In this document: positions 25,930-38,600 of the stretch, piece after piece
Numbering within the stretch: the first letter of the stretch is position 1
Layout of the letters: every line of letters begins with the position of its first letter
The notes under the pieces: model-generated
The model's database searches: none
What the model was told of the DNA's origin: nothing
The model's input: only the letters and a program-made list of their open reading frames with translations
Assembly: GCA_036346255.1 (NCBI GenBank)
Contig: CM070635.1
Span: 46,217,715-46,281,714 of the forward strand
DNA: 64,000 nucleotides
From: Ampelocalamus luodianensis
Lineage: Eukaryota; Streptophyta; Magnoliopsida; Poales; Poaceae
Direction of reading: 5' to 3'
Program-made: the position numbers and the translations under genes

Positions 25930-28435
25930 TGTGGTATATCAAAAATAGGAGTATATATATCAATGGTCCTGATTTTTTAAAGTTTTTGGCTTATTGAGCT
26001 TTTTTGAAACAAAATAGCAAAAAATAGTCATCACAAAAGAAAATAGCAAAAAATGGGCACCCCCATCGGGCGAAAATGCTGCGGCAGGGGGCTAGCCGGG
26101 CATCTAGTCCACAACAGGTCGCCTGCGCATGGCATCTACCGCAGACTGGTTTAGCGGCAGGCCGTTTGCCGTCGGCTGATAGGTCGGCACGTGTCCAGCA
26201 ACGCTCTGGTTGTGTGGCAGGGCCCTGCTGCAACGTTTTCATATGGTAATAATGCTATTTTTACAATTTTATTTTTTAGACCATATTTGCTATTCCGATT
26301 CAAAATCGTGCTAAACGGGAGGAAAAAACTCCACCATTCAGTTCCGTGCGACCAGGCTCTGGGACAATTAAGCAGCATGGCTAGCCAGTCGAGGCCACGC
26401 CCCGAATAGCCGGGGTATCGTCTCGTCGCACGATGAGAACACCCAGCGTGAGCGACAGCAGCCGCTTCCCCGGCCTGACGATCCGAATGCAGAGAGCATC
26501 ACCGGCACCAACCAACTCCGATGGAACGGCGGACATGGATGCGCTCCCGTGCCTACGCGACGCAGATATTTTGTGCGCTCCCTCGCAAGTCGCCACACGC
26601 AAAACGGCTGAAGCTGTACCTATCCCTGTTCCCATGACGCACATGAGAATGCAAAGTTCACGAACGGAAGGAGAGGTCTACAAGAAAAGTTTTTTGCAAC
26701 GGGATACGTCTCTTCCAGCGGAAGCATAGCCGAAAGAGAAAGAGAAAGAGAAAGCGACGTAATGCTTATCCATGGAAGGCTACACGACAATCCCATCGCA
26801 CCGGGACAAGACTTTGCGAGGAAAGTTGGGGAATGCAACGATTAATTATACGTGCAGGGAGCACGAGAGCAAACCTATTTTCTGTTATAATTTTATTATA
26901 GTGCATGTTTAAAAGTACAATAAATTGCATACTCTTAGTATTGTTTTATGCTTTATACATCTCTAGTTATTTTTTTTTATCTCTGTCTCTGATAAAATTT
27001 AGAATTAAAATATTGTCTACATTACTAACACAGCAATCAGCAGCCTATGTATGGTGTGCTCACTGCTTGTTCTCTGTTTCTCTCTCTAGGGATCTGCTGT
27101 GCTGACTAAAATAGGCGCAACGGCAATCCAATAGGATGGGGGGTGCAAAGAGACGATGGACCAGGTGCAAAAGGAGACGTGAAAGGAAAGGCAGGAGAAA
27201 CCAACGGGAAAGAAGAATTAAGGAAGCTGAAATGTCAAAATCACTCAGAACTCCAAACATTACCAAGATTAATCTTGTTACTATCATATTCTTTCTACTC
27301 AGTGTTACAATGTGCATATAGAGTTGCCGCCCTCCTTTCCACACCTGGAAGTGACCCATCTTTTCGACACGCTCCATGATCGACCATACTTTCTCGATAG
27401 TTTTTTGTGCGTGCGCGTGCGATTACTACCGTTGATATTTGGCCACGTGAAGGAGCCGAGCAAGGGCGTAGCTAGGCCTCGTGATTAAAATCAAAGGTGT
27501 AGCCAGGCCTCGTGTAGTTGAGACAATGATCCAAGCAAGACATACGATTAAAATCATATAAAAAGCCTCTTAAAAATTATAAAAATACAAGTTCAATTTA
27601 CGAACAGCTGACCAGGCCGTAGCTAGCTCCGGAGGCGAGAGACACCGATCGATAATTATACAGGACGGACGCAAAAGTGGCCAAGCGTGAGATTCCACTT
27701 GGCCGGATCATTGGCCGCCTCTCGTCACACCTGACAAGGCCGGAACCTGTCGCATTCAGCTGTGCCTGAGGACGGGACAGACATTTCATCTCGTGGGGAC
27801 AACCTGACACCTGGCAGCCTATGTTATTCCAATACTGCTCAAGCCCACCAACAGCTGCATGAGCTGAGCTATCATCTACTGACAAATAATACTCCTCCTA
27901 CCTTCATGGTCTGGTCGCATCGAATTCTTTCTTACGTGTTGCTTGACTGTTCCACTAAGTTTGAATGCCTGCTCTGCCATTTCCAATTAATTCTATTGCA
28001 GAATTGGACCCCCACTACAATGGAGCGTATTAACTAACACGACAAAAAGGCACTGGTGCAAATGCAGATGCCAAATGGCATGGATTGCTAAGGCAAGCGT
28101 ACAGACACCATGCGCTAAAAAATATAGCGACGGCTGCGAGCCGTGCACGCTGCAACGTCCATTTTCTGAGAGGTCCATCGTTTGAACAGTGTTTCATGAA
28201 GAAATAAGTAGTGTTCTGATGCGGTAAAACATTGTAGCAACAGTGAGAAAAGTACTGTAACTATTTACTGTAGTGAAAACAATAGTAGATTTTTGGCTTG
28301 ACTCATCCAATGCAGAAAATTCTGATCCTATTTTCCCAGCTAAGCTACAGCGACGTGAAGCAAGTATAATATGGAAGTAGCCATGCGGCATGAGCTATTG
28401 CAGTGGAAACCTTACCGTTGATCGTAGGGTTGCAG
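25926..28435. other. Intergenic, mixed repeats, no gene recognised
   Basis: Contains an imperfect (GAAAGA)4 run at 26732-26754. GCGTAGCTAGGCCTCGTG and GTGTAGCCAGGCCTCGTG form a short direct repeat near 27465 and 27497. The 98-codon plus frame at 26433-26729 has no recognised domain. Confidence 0.4.
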
Positions 28436-28572
28436 GATCCGAAGCTCTCGATATCTGAATCCACAAGGTCCCAGCACGTACTTGCCGCTTGGAGATTTGC
28501 AGAGGCTCGGAAGAAGCCTTGGATCGAAACAAAAGCGATGGCTCGCCCTCACATACGGATACACCCAACAAG
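28436..28572 (-). other. Possible orphan exon
   Basis: On the minus strand a good acceptor (TTTTATGCAG) at about 28573 and a good donor (AACG|GTAAGG) near 28425 bound an open stretch, and a second acceptor TTTTTCAG lies just upstream. I recognise no protein domain in either open frame and cannot link it to a gene. It may be a remnant or part of a non-coding transcript. Confidence 0.2.
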
Positions 28573-29660
28573 GCCTGCATAAAACAAAGACATGGAGAAG
28601 CATCAAGCCCCACATCTGAAAAAGAAATGGAAATGAGCATGGATAGAATAAACAGAATGGATGAGTACAAACAAGCGACCAAGACCAAAGAGACAGCGTC
28701 CAACTCCTTGTCCTGTTGATCCTAAGAAACAGATGTATGCTGTGGAGAATCGTGCAGCAGCCAACGACCACTGCCCAGCTTACATGGGCCTCTTGTCATC
28801 AAGCTCATACTGCCTGACTGGTCTTGAAACGCAACCATAAAATAAATGGATCGGAATCCTCTGCCGTCAACGGCAGAGATGCACAGTGTTATCTGTATTA
28901 GCGCTACTCAGCTGTTAGATGGACGGATGAGATTGAGTGATGCAACGCACTCTAAACAATATTTTTGCTACAATGTGTTTAAACAATGTTTTTACTACAG
29001 TGTGCTGCCTACAGTGATCTATAGTAAAATGCTGACGCACGTGCGCTGTTCACGCAGCTGAAATTAGAATGATGCTGGCAAACGCGAATCGCTGTTTACG
29101 CATCTGGAATTACTGGTCACGCAGCAGGGGATACGGATCCAAAATAAATGCTGAAAAAATCGAACAACTGATAATGCGTAATCTATGTATTTTAGCATTC
29201 GAAGCTAAGCATTCATGTTAGCGGAAACGGCCGCATCAATAGTCAATACACCGCAAAAACAGGGGTTTCTCCTAGAAGTATTGCCACATTGCTGCAAGTT
29301 GAAAACAATTTTTGATGACGAGGTTGCTTCAACACAGGAGGGATATATATACAATACAGGTACTGTACCTTCCGTGAGGCTGGGACCCGTACTCGCCTGT
29401 TTCTTCAAAGCCGTGTCATGAGCCCTCCAACTCCAAGGTCTGAGGTAGCTCAACTGCTGGGAACAGATAGCTAGAGAACAGCAACTCAAGTATATTATAC
29501 TAGTATACAAGCCCAGGTAGTGGAGAAACTTGGAGACAGGGTAGAAAAGAAAGCCAGGGACCTGTCAGCCTTGTGTTCCCTTTGTTCGTTCTGCCTGCCA
29601 CGGCATGGCGGCTCCACACCCCTCTCCTTGTGCTTTGTGTGTGCCTCCGGGCTCCCTCCC
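28573..29660. other. Intergenic, upstream of the FORKED-like gene
   Basis: Nothing firmly recognised. AC-rich sequence with ATGTTTTTACTACAGTG-type phrases at 28960-29010 may be repeat-derived. Confidence 0.4.
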
Positions 29661-29773
29661 TATAAGTACAAGAACAGTCTCAGACAGACACCCAAAGAAC
29701 CATCACTGGTTACCAGTAAGGGCGAAAGACACTGGTGCAACTATTTGTGCAGGGGGTAATACCTTCTTCTAGG
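29661..29773 (+). promoter_or_regulatory. TATA box and 5' leader of the FORKED-like gene
   Basis: TATAAGTA at 29661-29668, in a CT-rich setting, lies about 105 bases upstream of the ATG. A start about 30 bases downstream would give a leader of roughly 80 bases. Confidence 0.55.
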
Positions 29774-31656
29774 ATGGCCATGGAGAAAGGTTGGAAGGCA
29801 AGAGATGTTGCTGGCACTTTTGGCATTGAGATGGATGAGGAGGAAGCGGTGCCGGCAATACCGCCGCCGCAGACGCCATTGGAGTCTATGGAGTACTTGT
29901 CGAGGTCGTGGAGCGTGTCAGCGTCGGAGATATCCAAGATTCTTGTCAATGGAAACAAGAAGAGCTTTGCTGTGAACCGGCTGCCGGAGATGACTATACC
30001 AGAGAACTCTGTGCTTGCTACAGCCATTGTTCCAAGTCATCAACAACATGTAATCCATTGCTCACTTCATCCTTTTCTGTTCTTTTTCTTTCTTTCTTTC
30101 TTTTTTTTGATCCGAACATCATTTTCTGTGTGTTTTTTTTTATCTGAACATCCTTTTCTGTTCTCCTTCTCTGTAAGATAAGCAAAGTTAGAAGAGAAGG
30201 AATAAAAAAGCATGTAGACAGTAGAACATTGATAGAGAATAACTTTAACCTGTAAGAATACTTCTGCTACCTTTCTGCAGATAGATGCAAGAAGAAATTC
30301 CATCAGCAGCCACCACCAATCAATTGGCAAATGGTTCCAACATAAGCACACAAGCCGGGTCAAGCAGAGCAGCAAAGAGAAGCTGCGAACCGAGAAGGCC
30401 CATGTACACGCCATGGTATCAGTGGCCCGAGTTGCAGCTGCAGTCGCTGCCGTTGCAGCGGCCACAAGTTCAGATATCCATAGCTCCAAGATGGCTGCAG
30501 CCATGGCGTCCGCCACTGAGTTATTAGCTTCGCACTGTGTTGAGATAGCTCAGCATGCAGGGGCACGTCATGAACAGGTAGCCTGTGCCGTCCAGTCTGC
30601 AGTTGGGGTCAGAAGTCCTGGTGATCTGATGACACTAACAGCAGCAGCTGCAACTGGTAAGGAATGCCATGATGCCATTGTCATAGCATTGAATAACATA
30701 TGCTGTTTCATACAAAAAATAAGCTAAGTATTTTGGCTGTCTCAGCACTGCGAGGAGCTGCAACACTGAAGCAAAGAGTGCAGCGAGAGACGAGAAACAA
30801 TGCAAGTGTTCTTCCTTATGAGAAGGGCCATTCCTGGAGTCCTGATATCTGGTGCAAGGAGGGGGAGTTGCTAAAACGCACGAGGAAAGGTACAAAGAAG
30901 TGAGCTATTCAGAACATTCAGTTATGTAGTTATTTTTCTTTCTCTTTTATTACTACATGTACAGTTTTTACCTACTTTAATGCTTATATTCCAACAGTAG
31001 GTCTCTCCCCCACTGTATTTCCTTATAAAAAAAGTAGTGAGCTATTCGGAACATTCAGTTATGAATCAAAATCCAGTAGTATATAAACTTAAGCATGATC
31101 AAGACAACTAAGGTGCAGAATTTTGGCCTTGAACCAGGGGATTCACACAAGACACGAGTATCTATATACATCAACAAGAGATCTCAGGTAGGAAAATTTT
31201 CATTGCACGATAGCAAATGATTGTCCTACTATCTGCAATTACTGACAAAACATAGCCAAACAATAACAGGTCATATTGAAGCTGAAAAGCAAACACATAG
31301 GAGGTGCACTATCAAAGAACAACAAGAGTAAGTTCCAGTAGCTACCAAAATATATAGTTCTGACTCTAACAGAGTAGTTTATGAGATTTCAATACTGACC
31401 CTTTTACCTGTAATCGGCTACAGGTGTGGTTTACGGTGTATACAGTGAGCTTCCAACGTGGGTTATTGAGCCAGGGAAAGATTCCACAGAGGAGGCGTGC
31501 CGCTTTGGCCTGAGCACGGCGCAAGGTCTGGTAGAATTTGAGTGTGAGAACAGCACGAGTAAACAGAAGTGGGTTGACGATGTGCAGAACCTGCTTCAAC
31601 AAGTTTCTGCAGATGATCAAGTAGGAAATAAACTGGAATCAGTAAAACTCAGTTAA
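29774..31656 (+). CDS. FORKED-like / VAN3-binding protein (DUF828 and PH domain)
   Basis: Six exons give 378 residues: 29774-30049, 30281-30656, 30746-30889, 31138-31187, 31270-31327 and 31424-31656. The N-terminal motif PPQTPLESMEYLSRSWSVSA and the alanine-rich helix region with KLRTEKAHVHAMVSVARVAA are hallmarks of the DUF828 (auxin canalisation) part, residues about 35-235. The C-terminal part, WCKEGELLKRTRKG through VSIYINKRSQVILKLKSKHI, VVYGVYSELPTW and LVEFECENSTSKQKWVDDVQ, is the plant PH_2 domain, residues about 250-370. Family members (FORKED1, VAN3-binding protein) act at the trans-Golgi and vesicles with the ARF-GAP VAN3/SCARFACE in vein patterning and PIN trafficking; that role is inferred here. 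The start is the first ATG in frame after the last upstream stop-free codons, and a second ATG follows two codons later. All splice phases agree. Confidence 0.93.
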
Positions 31657-32740
31657 TGCAGTTCACATGTATACAACATTTTCATGGCAGTAGATGGTAT
31701 ATTACAGAAAGTGCCTTACATCATCAATGTAAGGGGTACATATGGATGATAGTCTTGTCAGGAAGTTTTATATTGTACTACATACAAAATGATGAGATAC
31801 ACAATAGATTTTATGTACTCTACTATGTTCTGTTTCTAAATTAAGTTCATAGTGTTTAATGGCCAAAGAGGCAAAGAGGATATGGGAACACTATCTTGTA
31901 TTGCCAGTGTTCGGCAAATGATATAAATCATGGCATTCCGTAAACAAAAAAATCATGTAGTTCAGAGCACAACAGTCTTATTGGGTTCATATGGGAACAC
32001 CCAAAGCTTGCAATGTGACTTTACGGATTGTACAATGCACTTTTTCTAAAGGTTATTAGATTTAATCATGAGGATTTAAAGCAAGTCTTCGTGTGAAAAC
32101 TGTCTCAACAGGCATCATAAAAGGGAAAAAAGTAACACCGAGTTTCCAACCGCTTACCTAAAAGAAGAGGGTTAAAAAGTGAACTGGTCCAACAAGTATA
32201 CCATGAACTTTACTAAACAGCGAAGTATGGCAGCAGTTTTAATGTTAAAAATCTACAGGTAAAATCAATGAAAGCTGCTGCTGAAGAAGGTTCTTATCAA
32301 GTAGAGCAGCGCTGGATAAAAGGTTGACAATATCGAATCTCACAAGGGAAAACGTCTGAAAATCATTCCTCGTGAATGCAGAATACATGCAACGGGATAC
32401 AGTTTATATGTGATGAAACCCGTGCATATAAAATGATGAAGATTCCAGAAACCGGGAGTTCATGTGTGGCAGATGATCAATGATAGTTGGTACTAATTAG
32501 ATCATATGTTGTATTACAATTATCATCTGGTCAATGATCGGGTAGCATCTAGTTCGGAACCACTTCTTTTTTTAAAAAAATGTAGATACGCAAGGTCACC
32601 TATTGAAAGGTAAATGTTGGAACTGGTTTCTATTTGGCACTTCGCCTTGATTTTGGCTAAACCACAAATCCCTAGCTAGAACAGCACAAACAACAAACAT
32701 CCATCAGACGATACAAAGGAATGGTTGGCAATTACTTAAC
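31657..32740. other. 3' flank of the FORKED-like gene and intergenic sequence
   Basis: AT-rich, with the expected 3' UTR in the first few hundred bases. No further gene or transposon is evident. Confidence 0.4.
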
Positions 32741-32793
32741 TTTCCGCGGCACTCGGATTGCTCACAGCAAGCACCATAGTCAAAAACAACAGT

Positions 32794-32932
32794 GCCCGCC
32801 TCATCTCCTTCCCACCCTTCCTCCTCTTCTTGTGCGTGTCTAAGCCTCTGAGGCAATCCATCGAACACCTGCCGCGCCATGATGGCTTGAACCCATAGAG
32901 TGCCCGCCTCATCTCCTTCCCACCCTTCCTCC
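32794..32932. repeat. Two direct copies of a 34 bp word upstream of the GPAT pseudogene
   Basis: GTGCCCGCCTCATCTCCTTC and the following CCACCCTTCCTCC occur at about 32794 and again about 104 bp later, ending 30 bp before the GPAT-like start. This points to a local duplication in the 5' part of the dead gene. Confidence 0.75.
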
Positions 32933-32957
32933 AGAAGAAGTTGCAGAGGCCGCTCCG

Positions 32958-33547
32958 GTGAGCATGGAGGTGTGCGTGGCCACGACGACGGGCAAGCGCT
33001 TCGCCCATCGCATGCTCGACCTCCACCGCATCGTCAAGAGCAACATCGTCGCCGGCCTCCTCCGCCACACGCCGACGGCGGAACTACCACAGCCGCCGCC
33101 AATGATACGCCTACTCGATAGCAGAAACGACAAGACTACTACTCTGGTGGTCGACGTCAACCGGCTGCTCCTGAGGAAGTCGTCGCCGGCCACCACGTTG
33201 TTCCCGCCTTTCCGACGGTGATGGTAGAGAAGTTCTTGAAAGAGTACGCCGGGTTCGACGCGGTGGTCGGGAGGAGGTGAACGTAGCAGCTGGTTCCTGA
33301 TACTTCGCCGGCGTAACGGAGGAGGACGGCGAGACGACGGACATAGAGAGGCATAGGGCTCTCCTAAAGCAGAAAGAGAAGAACGCATGCCATTACCCGA
33401 AGCCCTTGATCTTCCACGACGGCCGGCTGGCGTTCACGCCGACACCGGCGTCCGCGCTCGCCATGTACGTCTACTTCCCCGTGGGCGTCGTCCTCGCAGT
33501 CGTCCGCATCGCCATGTACACCCTCCTTCCACGGCGCGTGTAAGCGT
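32958..33547 (+). pseudogene. GPAT-type glycerol-3-phosphate acyltransferase, N-terminal remnant
   Basis: The first frame starts at ATG 32964 (MEVCVATTTGKRF...) and includes TTLVVDVNRLLLRK, like the phosphatase-like start of plant GPAT1-8 proteins, but stops at a TGA near 33222. A shifted frame encodes VMVEKFLKEYAGFDAVVGRR and stops. A third stretch (YFAGVTEEDG... to CHYPKPLIFHDGRLAFTPTP and VRIAMYTLLPRRV) runs to 33543. The hydrophobic segment expected between the first two pieces is missing, as is material after VVGRR. The last piece ends at CGCGT|GTAAGC, where family genes commonly have an intron, but no acyltransferase exon follows. Intact plant enzymes make lysophosphatidate or 2-monoacylglycerol for cutin and suberin. 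This copy cannot. Confidence 0.8.
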
Positions 33548-34070
33548 AGTCACCGAGCCTTGAATTAACTAAGATCTATTGGTTTTGGTACCATTGTATT
33601 GTATGTACCAATTAATTCATCTAAAAATTTAAACTAACAAGAAAAAACGAATAATTCACTTATACTCTAACATTTCCCACGGCGAGCCATATTTACAGGC
33701 TTTAAAACTTGGAAAACTTTGGACGATTTTTTTTAAAAAAATATTTTTTAAAAAATATTTACAAAAATAAATAACCGTTTCAAATAATTACACAAATGAC
33801 TCCTAACTGGCGGCAGGTAGCTATCGACAATTGAACTGACGACAGAGATTCTCTCACCTCTCTGTCGCTGATTCAGCTACCTATCACCAGTTCCGACATG
33901 ACGTGCCCTGCCTTGCACTGCTTCAATTACAATTTTACAAACCATTCAAATGCTCGGCACGTTTCAGGTGCACTTTGGGACATTGCACTGCTTCGAGTAC
34001 AAACTGGTTGGTTGGCTAGAAAATGAGCCTTCTCTCCATCTCATAACCGCAGGCAAACATGCAAATGGTG
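33548..34070. other. Intergenic, no gene recognised
   Basis: AT-rich, then mixed sequence. No acyltransferase exon is present here. Confidence 0.45.
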
Positions 34071-34260
34071 GGTCTGTTTGGTTTGTTATCAACATGAGTC
34101 AAACTAAATTTTGGTAACACCGATAAAAATTTGCTATCGTTTGGTTTACCAATAATATTTGGTAATACTAGCAAAAATTTGGTAACACCAATGAAATCCA
34201 ATGTGACACGCAGCAATCCGATGGCAAGGAAATCACTCACCAAGTAGAGTAGCTTCTTGT
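34071..34260. repeat. Dispersed TTTGGTAA-rich repeat, copy 2 (MITE-like)
   Basis: Starts GGTCTGTTTGGTTTGTTATC and ends GAGTAGCTTCTTG. It shares interior phrases and order with 24617-24970 but is shorter. Confidence 0.6.
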
Positions 34261-34605
34261 CTGGTTGAAAGATTATACCATGTTTCGGCAAGTGCATCAA
34301 GTTGCTATGTCACAGTATTCAAGCTGCTGTCTATGTCACAGTATTTCTGTCACCTGGTTACTGTTTTCTGAAATTGAATGGGTGATGATGTTGATGTTTC
34401 TCTCAGTTTTCTTGAAAAGAATTTGGAAAAGCTTGCTGTTTCCCCTGGTTGGAGATTTTGAATCTTTTGACTGATTTGGGACAGACAATCTTAAGTTTCT
34501 TTCCTGGTTGTTGTTAGGAATCTTGCTGCGTCTTGTGTTTTGTTGTTGGTGAAGGGGCGGCAGTTCCTGGTGATGCGAGCAGGTGATCGGTTTTGCATGA
34601 CACCT

Positions 34606-34920
34606 TGACAGAAGAACATAAGAAGCGTTTTGTCAGTAATGCACCTAACAAGCACACATACTCCAGGTCAGTTTCATTTATCCTGCCATCCTAGCATGCT
34701 TGCATGTTGGTTACTCTACAATGGTATGACCTCCACATCGTCATGTTCAGTGACAACACTTCTTGTTGCTCCGTTCTCTGGTGTGATGGTGGAGGAAGGA
34801 TGATTCCCGGCCATGCTCATTGGTACAGCACTCTTGTCTGCAAGGCGACCTTTCCTTTCACGAGCTCCTGACAGTTCGCACACCAGTGCAAGCAGCCGTG
34901 GACTAAGCGGACATGATCAA
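34606..34920 (-). pseudogene. Duplicated, frameshifted copy of the PLAC8 last exon
   Basis: This block aligns with 35579-35905, the last exon of the neighbouring PLAC8 gene plus its 3' flank. On the minus strand it still reads LVHGCLHWCANCQE, matching LVHCCLHWCANCQEHRE of the intact exon. It has lost one base after CAGGAG (GAGCTCGTGAAAGG against GAGCATCGTGAAAGG), so the frame shifts and ends at a TGA. The C-terminal 30 or so codons are also altered. No other PLAC8 exons are duplicated here. Confidence 0.82.
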
Positions 34921-35686
34921 TAGAGCCGGTAGTATTTACTTTACTTTTCTTTTCTTTTCTTTCTTGATCGGAGTATAGTATTTACTTTTCTTTTTATCGG
35001 AGTGTAGTATTTACTTCGGGGCTGTAGATTGTTAGGGAACTAATTAAAAAAAATCTTGTTATCCACTCATGTTTACGGATTGGTTAGAGCACACACAAAA
35101 AAGAAAGATATGGAATGGAAGCTTTGAGCTTCAATGCATATACATCACTGCTTGTTCCAGATTTTGCTTCGCAGTTTGCTACTTTGCTCTGCTCTCAGGT
35201 AGCATTCATGGACGCTCGATGGTTTCCCGGCAATTGGTGCATCACCGGCGAGCGTTCGCCGCCTGTTAAGTGTTACGGTAATTGTTTGCTTCTTACCAGA
35301 GACCAGAGTAAACCACGACGGACAGATCTCAAACAGAAGGTTCAAAACCGAGCGCAAATTGAGCTCTTAGAATTCTATCGTACTTTCACTTTCAAAGACA
35401 TCCACTTATAAGAACACAGGCAACGCAACACGCGACAAGAAAAGATTGAGCTCGTTAAACTGTACCACACATCTCTTTCGTTAACTATGCCCAGGGGCAA
35501 CTCTCTTTCACAGGTAATGTTCAGAAAGTAAAAATCTGGATCAGCCTCTTTGGGCTGGAAGATTTCATATTGGTACCTGACAGACGAACACAAGGAATGT
35601 TCTATCAGAATAGCGCTAAAAGACGCGCAGACTCCAGGTAAGTTTCATTTCCCATGCTGTCCTACCATGTTTGTATTTTGATTAGC
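34921..35686. other. Spacer between PLAC8 exon copies
   Basis: Contains TTTCTTTTC-type runs (34935-35000) and unique-looking sequence. The part next to 35687 is the 3' UTR side of PLAC8. Confidence 0.4.
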
Positions 35687-38600
35687 CTACAAAGGTATGA
35701 CCTCCACATCATCATGCTCAGTCTTTGGCGCTTCACTCTCGGATGTGGAGGCGTGATTCTCGACCATGCTCATTTCTTGCACCGGTGGTGGGTTGACGAT
35801 GGTCATTGGAACAGCACTGTTGTCTGTGAGGCGACCTTTCCTTTCACGATGCTCCTGACAATTAGCGCACCAGTGCAAGCAGCAATGGACCAGGCAAGGA
35901 TCGCATGGAGAGTTCTGGTGGAAACATAATAAAATGAGATGGTGAAATAATTCTCCACGACATATTGCATGAGAACTAGAAACCCAACCCACCTATCAAA
36001 GACTAGACTCTTCAAGAAACAACTAGCTAGAATCAATTATCATGGAAAGATGATACAATCATTGCTAAGCGATATTCATGAAAAGGTGAACAGAACAAGC
36101 AAATAGGAAGTGCAAGGAGGCCCCACGAGCAAAGCGAAACCCTAATAAAAATGATCCGACAATTCAATAATACAACGAGCTCCTGCCAGTGGACAATGCC
36201 ATACAAAATTTTCATGACAGAACAACCGAACATTTCACATGACATTTAGTTTGTTAAATGATAGACCTCTATGATTCAAACTACATAACTGTAACCATGA
36301 AAAGCTGAGAATTCGCTTGTGGACACCTGATACATCTATCTCAAATGACAAATATAATTGTAAGTAGTTCTTACTGTAGGAATCAAGACAATTGTTAGTT
36401 GATGTTCTCCTGAATGAGATTAATCGTATGACATAAACACAGAAAGTGGTGGTAGAGTAAAAAAAGTACCTTGAGATGATATTTCCTCTGAAGTTCTTGA
36501 CGAAAAATACCAGTATAGGTAGAACATATCCACCAACTAAACACCAGCCCTTCACCAATCAGGACCGATGTTCTTGGATCAACACCATGAAATATAGCTG
36601 TTAGGATTGCCAGTGCAATGCCACCTTCAACAAAGACAGCATGGCAAGTGCAAGGCGTTGTCCATGGGATATCTTCTCTAAGGGCCTGAACATTTCGTCC
36701 AAACAACACACAGGGGCAGAATAATCCAATCCGGCCTAACATCAGAGTACGTAAGTTCATAAGCATCTCGGAATATAGCAGTCATAAAAATTAGAACAGA
36801 GTGGAATGAAGCGTAAAACTACAAAAAACACAAACCCTATGATGACACATTTTCTCTCTCTAAACTACGATGAAACATTTTGATATAAACAGAAACATAG
36901 GCCCCATCAGAGTTAAGTAAGAGGCTAAGAACGGATATGATCAGAAGAGACTTCAGTAAACTTGGTGGTGGTTCCCCTTGTGCTTAGATTCACAGCTACT
37001 TTGCATCAAGGTTATTAAGTTAGTCAAGTCGCCAAGCTACCGACTTGCCGACTAGCCTATTACTACATGCTGGCTGTTTCTACTGCTTCCTGCCTTGTAC
37101 TGCTACGACTACTTTCTGCTGCTGCTGCCACGAGAGCAAAAACAGAGTGAAGGGAGGAGATCGGGGAAAAAAATATCTGAAGGGAGAGGGGGAAAGGAGG
37201 GGAGAAGAACCTGGAGGTGCAGGCGACGCTTGCCGACGGTGGCCGGAGCCAAGGACGAAGGAGCCATCGCCATCAATAACCCATCGACCCCGTCGGCAGC
37301 CCTGCGCAACTCCCTCTAGAGCTCCTCCTCGTTGCAGCTAAGCATCGCCATCACTGCCCCATCGTCGTCGCATCCCCATCGCCGCCCGCAACCTGCTCTT
37401 GCTCGCTCCCGGTCGTCACTCCTCGTCTTCAGTTCCTCCCTTGCTTGGCACAGTTGTGTGTGGCATGGCGGTTGGGTGCCTCGGTTAGGGGTTAGGGTTA
37501 TCAAGCAGAAGCATGTGGCCCTTACAACTTAGAAAATTTCCCACAGGCCCACGCCTCCACAACCCACATAATGCCAATGCAGCCCATAGCCCACGCAGCG
37601 ACGCCTCCATCGTCTTCCTCCCTAACCCAACTCCTTTGCTCTCTGCATCACCCACGCCGCCGCTGCGTCGTCAACACTACCACCACCTCTTCCTCCTCCT
37701 CCCTCCTTCTCCCCCTCCCCATGATATATCCCTCTCGATCTGACAGTGGGCCACCCATACGCAGCAAGTCAGGTGACTTGCCATTGCTGATTAGTCACGC
37801 ACTTGCGCCTAGCCGCCGATTAGCCGTCTGGTCGCTCGAAGTAGCACTCCAAGTCGAGTCGCTTGCCCAAGTAGGCAACCATGTACTGACTGGTCGATTA
37901 ATCTACGATTAATCCACGACTAGTTGATGACTTAATAACAGTGCTTTGCATTCATGGTCAGCACGACAGTATGAGCAACATAGGGAGTATAACACAAGAT
38001 ATACCGCTAACAGAATCAAGAAAACCTGCCCTATGAAAGTCACGAAAGAAAAAAAATAGCTGGTGTCCAAAACCGCACACTGCCATTAGCTATGGAGCAA
38101 TGCTTTCAGCCATGTACATTTTTGTCATCTATGTCTGCTCAATGATTTATCATAATTAACACTGTTATGCTGGAAAAGTGTATATATCTAGAAGAATTTC
38201 AAATACAGATGGGAGAAAAGGACATCTTTTATATTGAGAACATGGAATAAGAACATACATTATAACTACATTTTATTCCCTTTCAAACGTTGAACAGTCG
38301 CTAATTCCATATGCGCACATCATCATCATTACAGTGCATTGATTTCGCAAGGATAATAAAAGACCAATAAATTACAGGACTTAAAAATTTACCAATAAAA
38401 AAGGATTGCAATGTGATACAAAATGTATTTGGACAGTTCATATTTCTCAATATAAACTACAAAGAGAAATGGGTTTTTTTCTATACAAATCCCCTACCTC
38501 TTAAAGGCATGGGAAAAGGGTGAATCAGGCAAGCTATAAAACAAAATTAAGAATTACCCAATTTGGAACAATTGATCATGAACCTCTACGTGAATGCTGC

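Noticed and set aside
26433..26729. 98-codon plus-strand ORF
   Set aside because: No recognised similarity and it runs into a GAAAGA repeat. Likely chance.
29215..29421. 68-codon plus-strand ORF upstream of the FORKED-like gene
   Set aside because: No domain, no splice link to the gene, and it lies above the TATA box.
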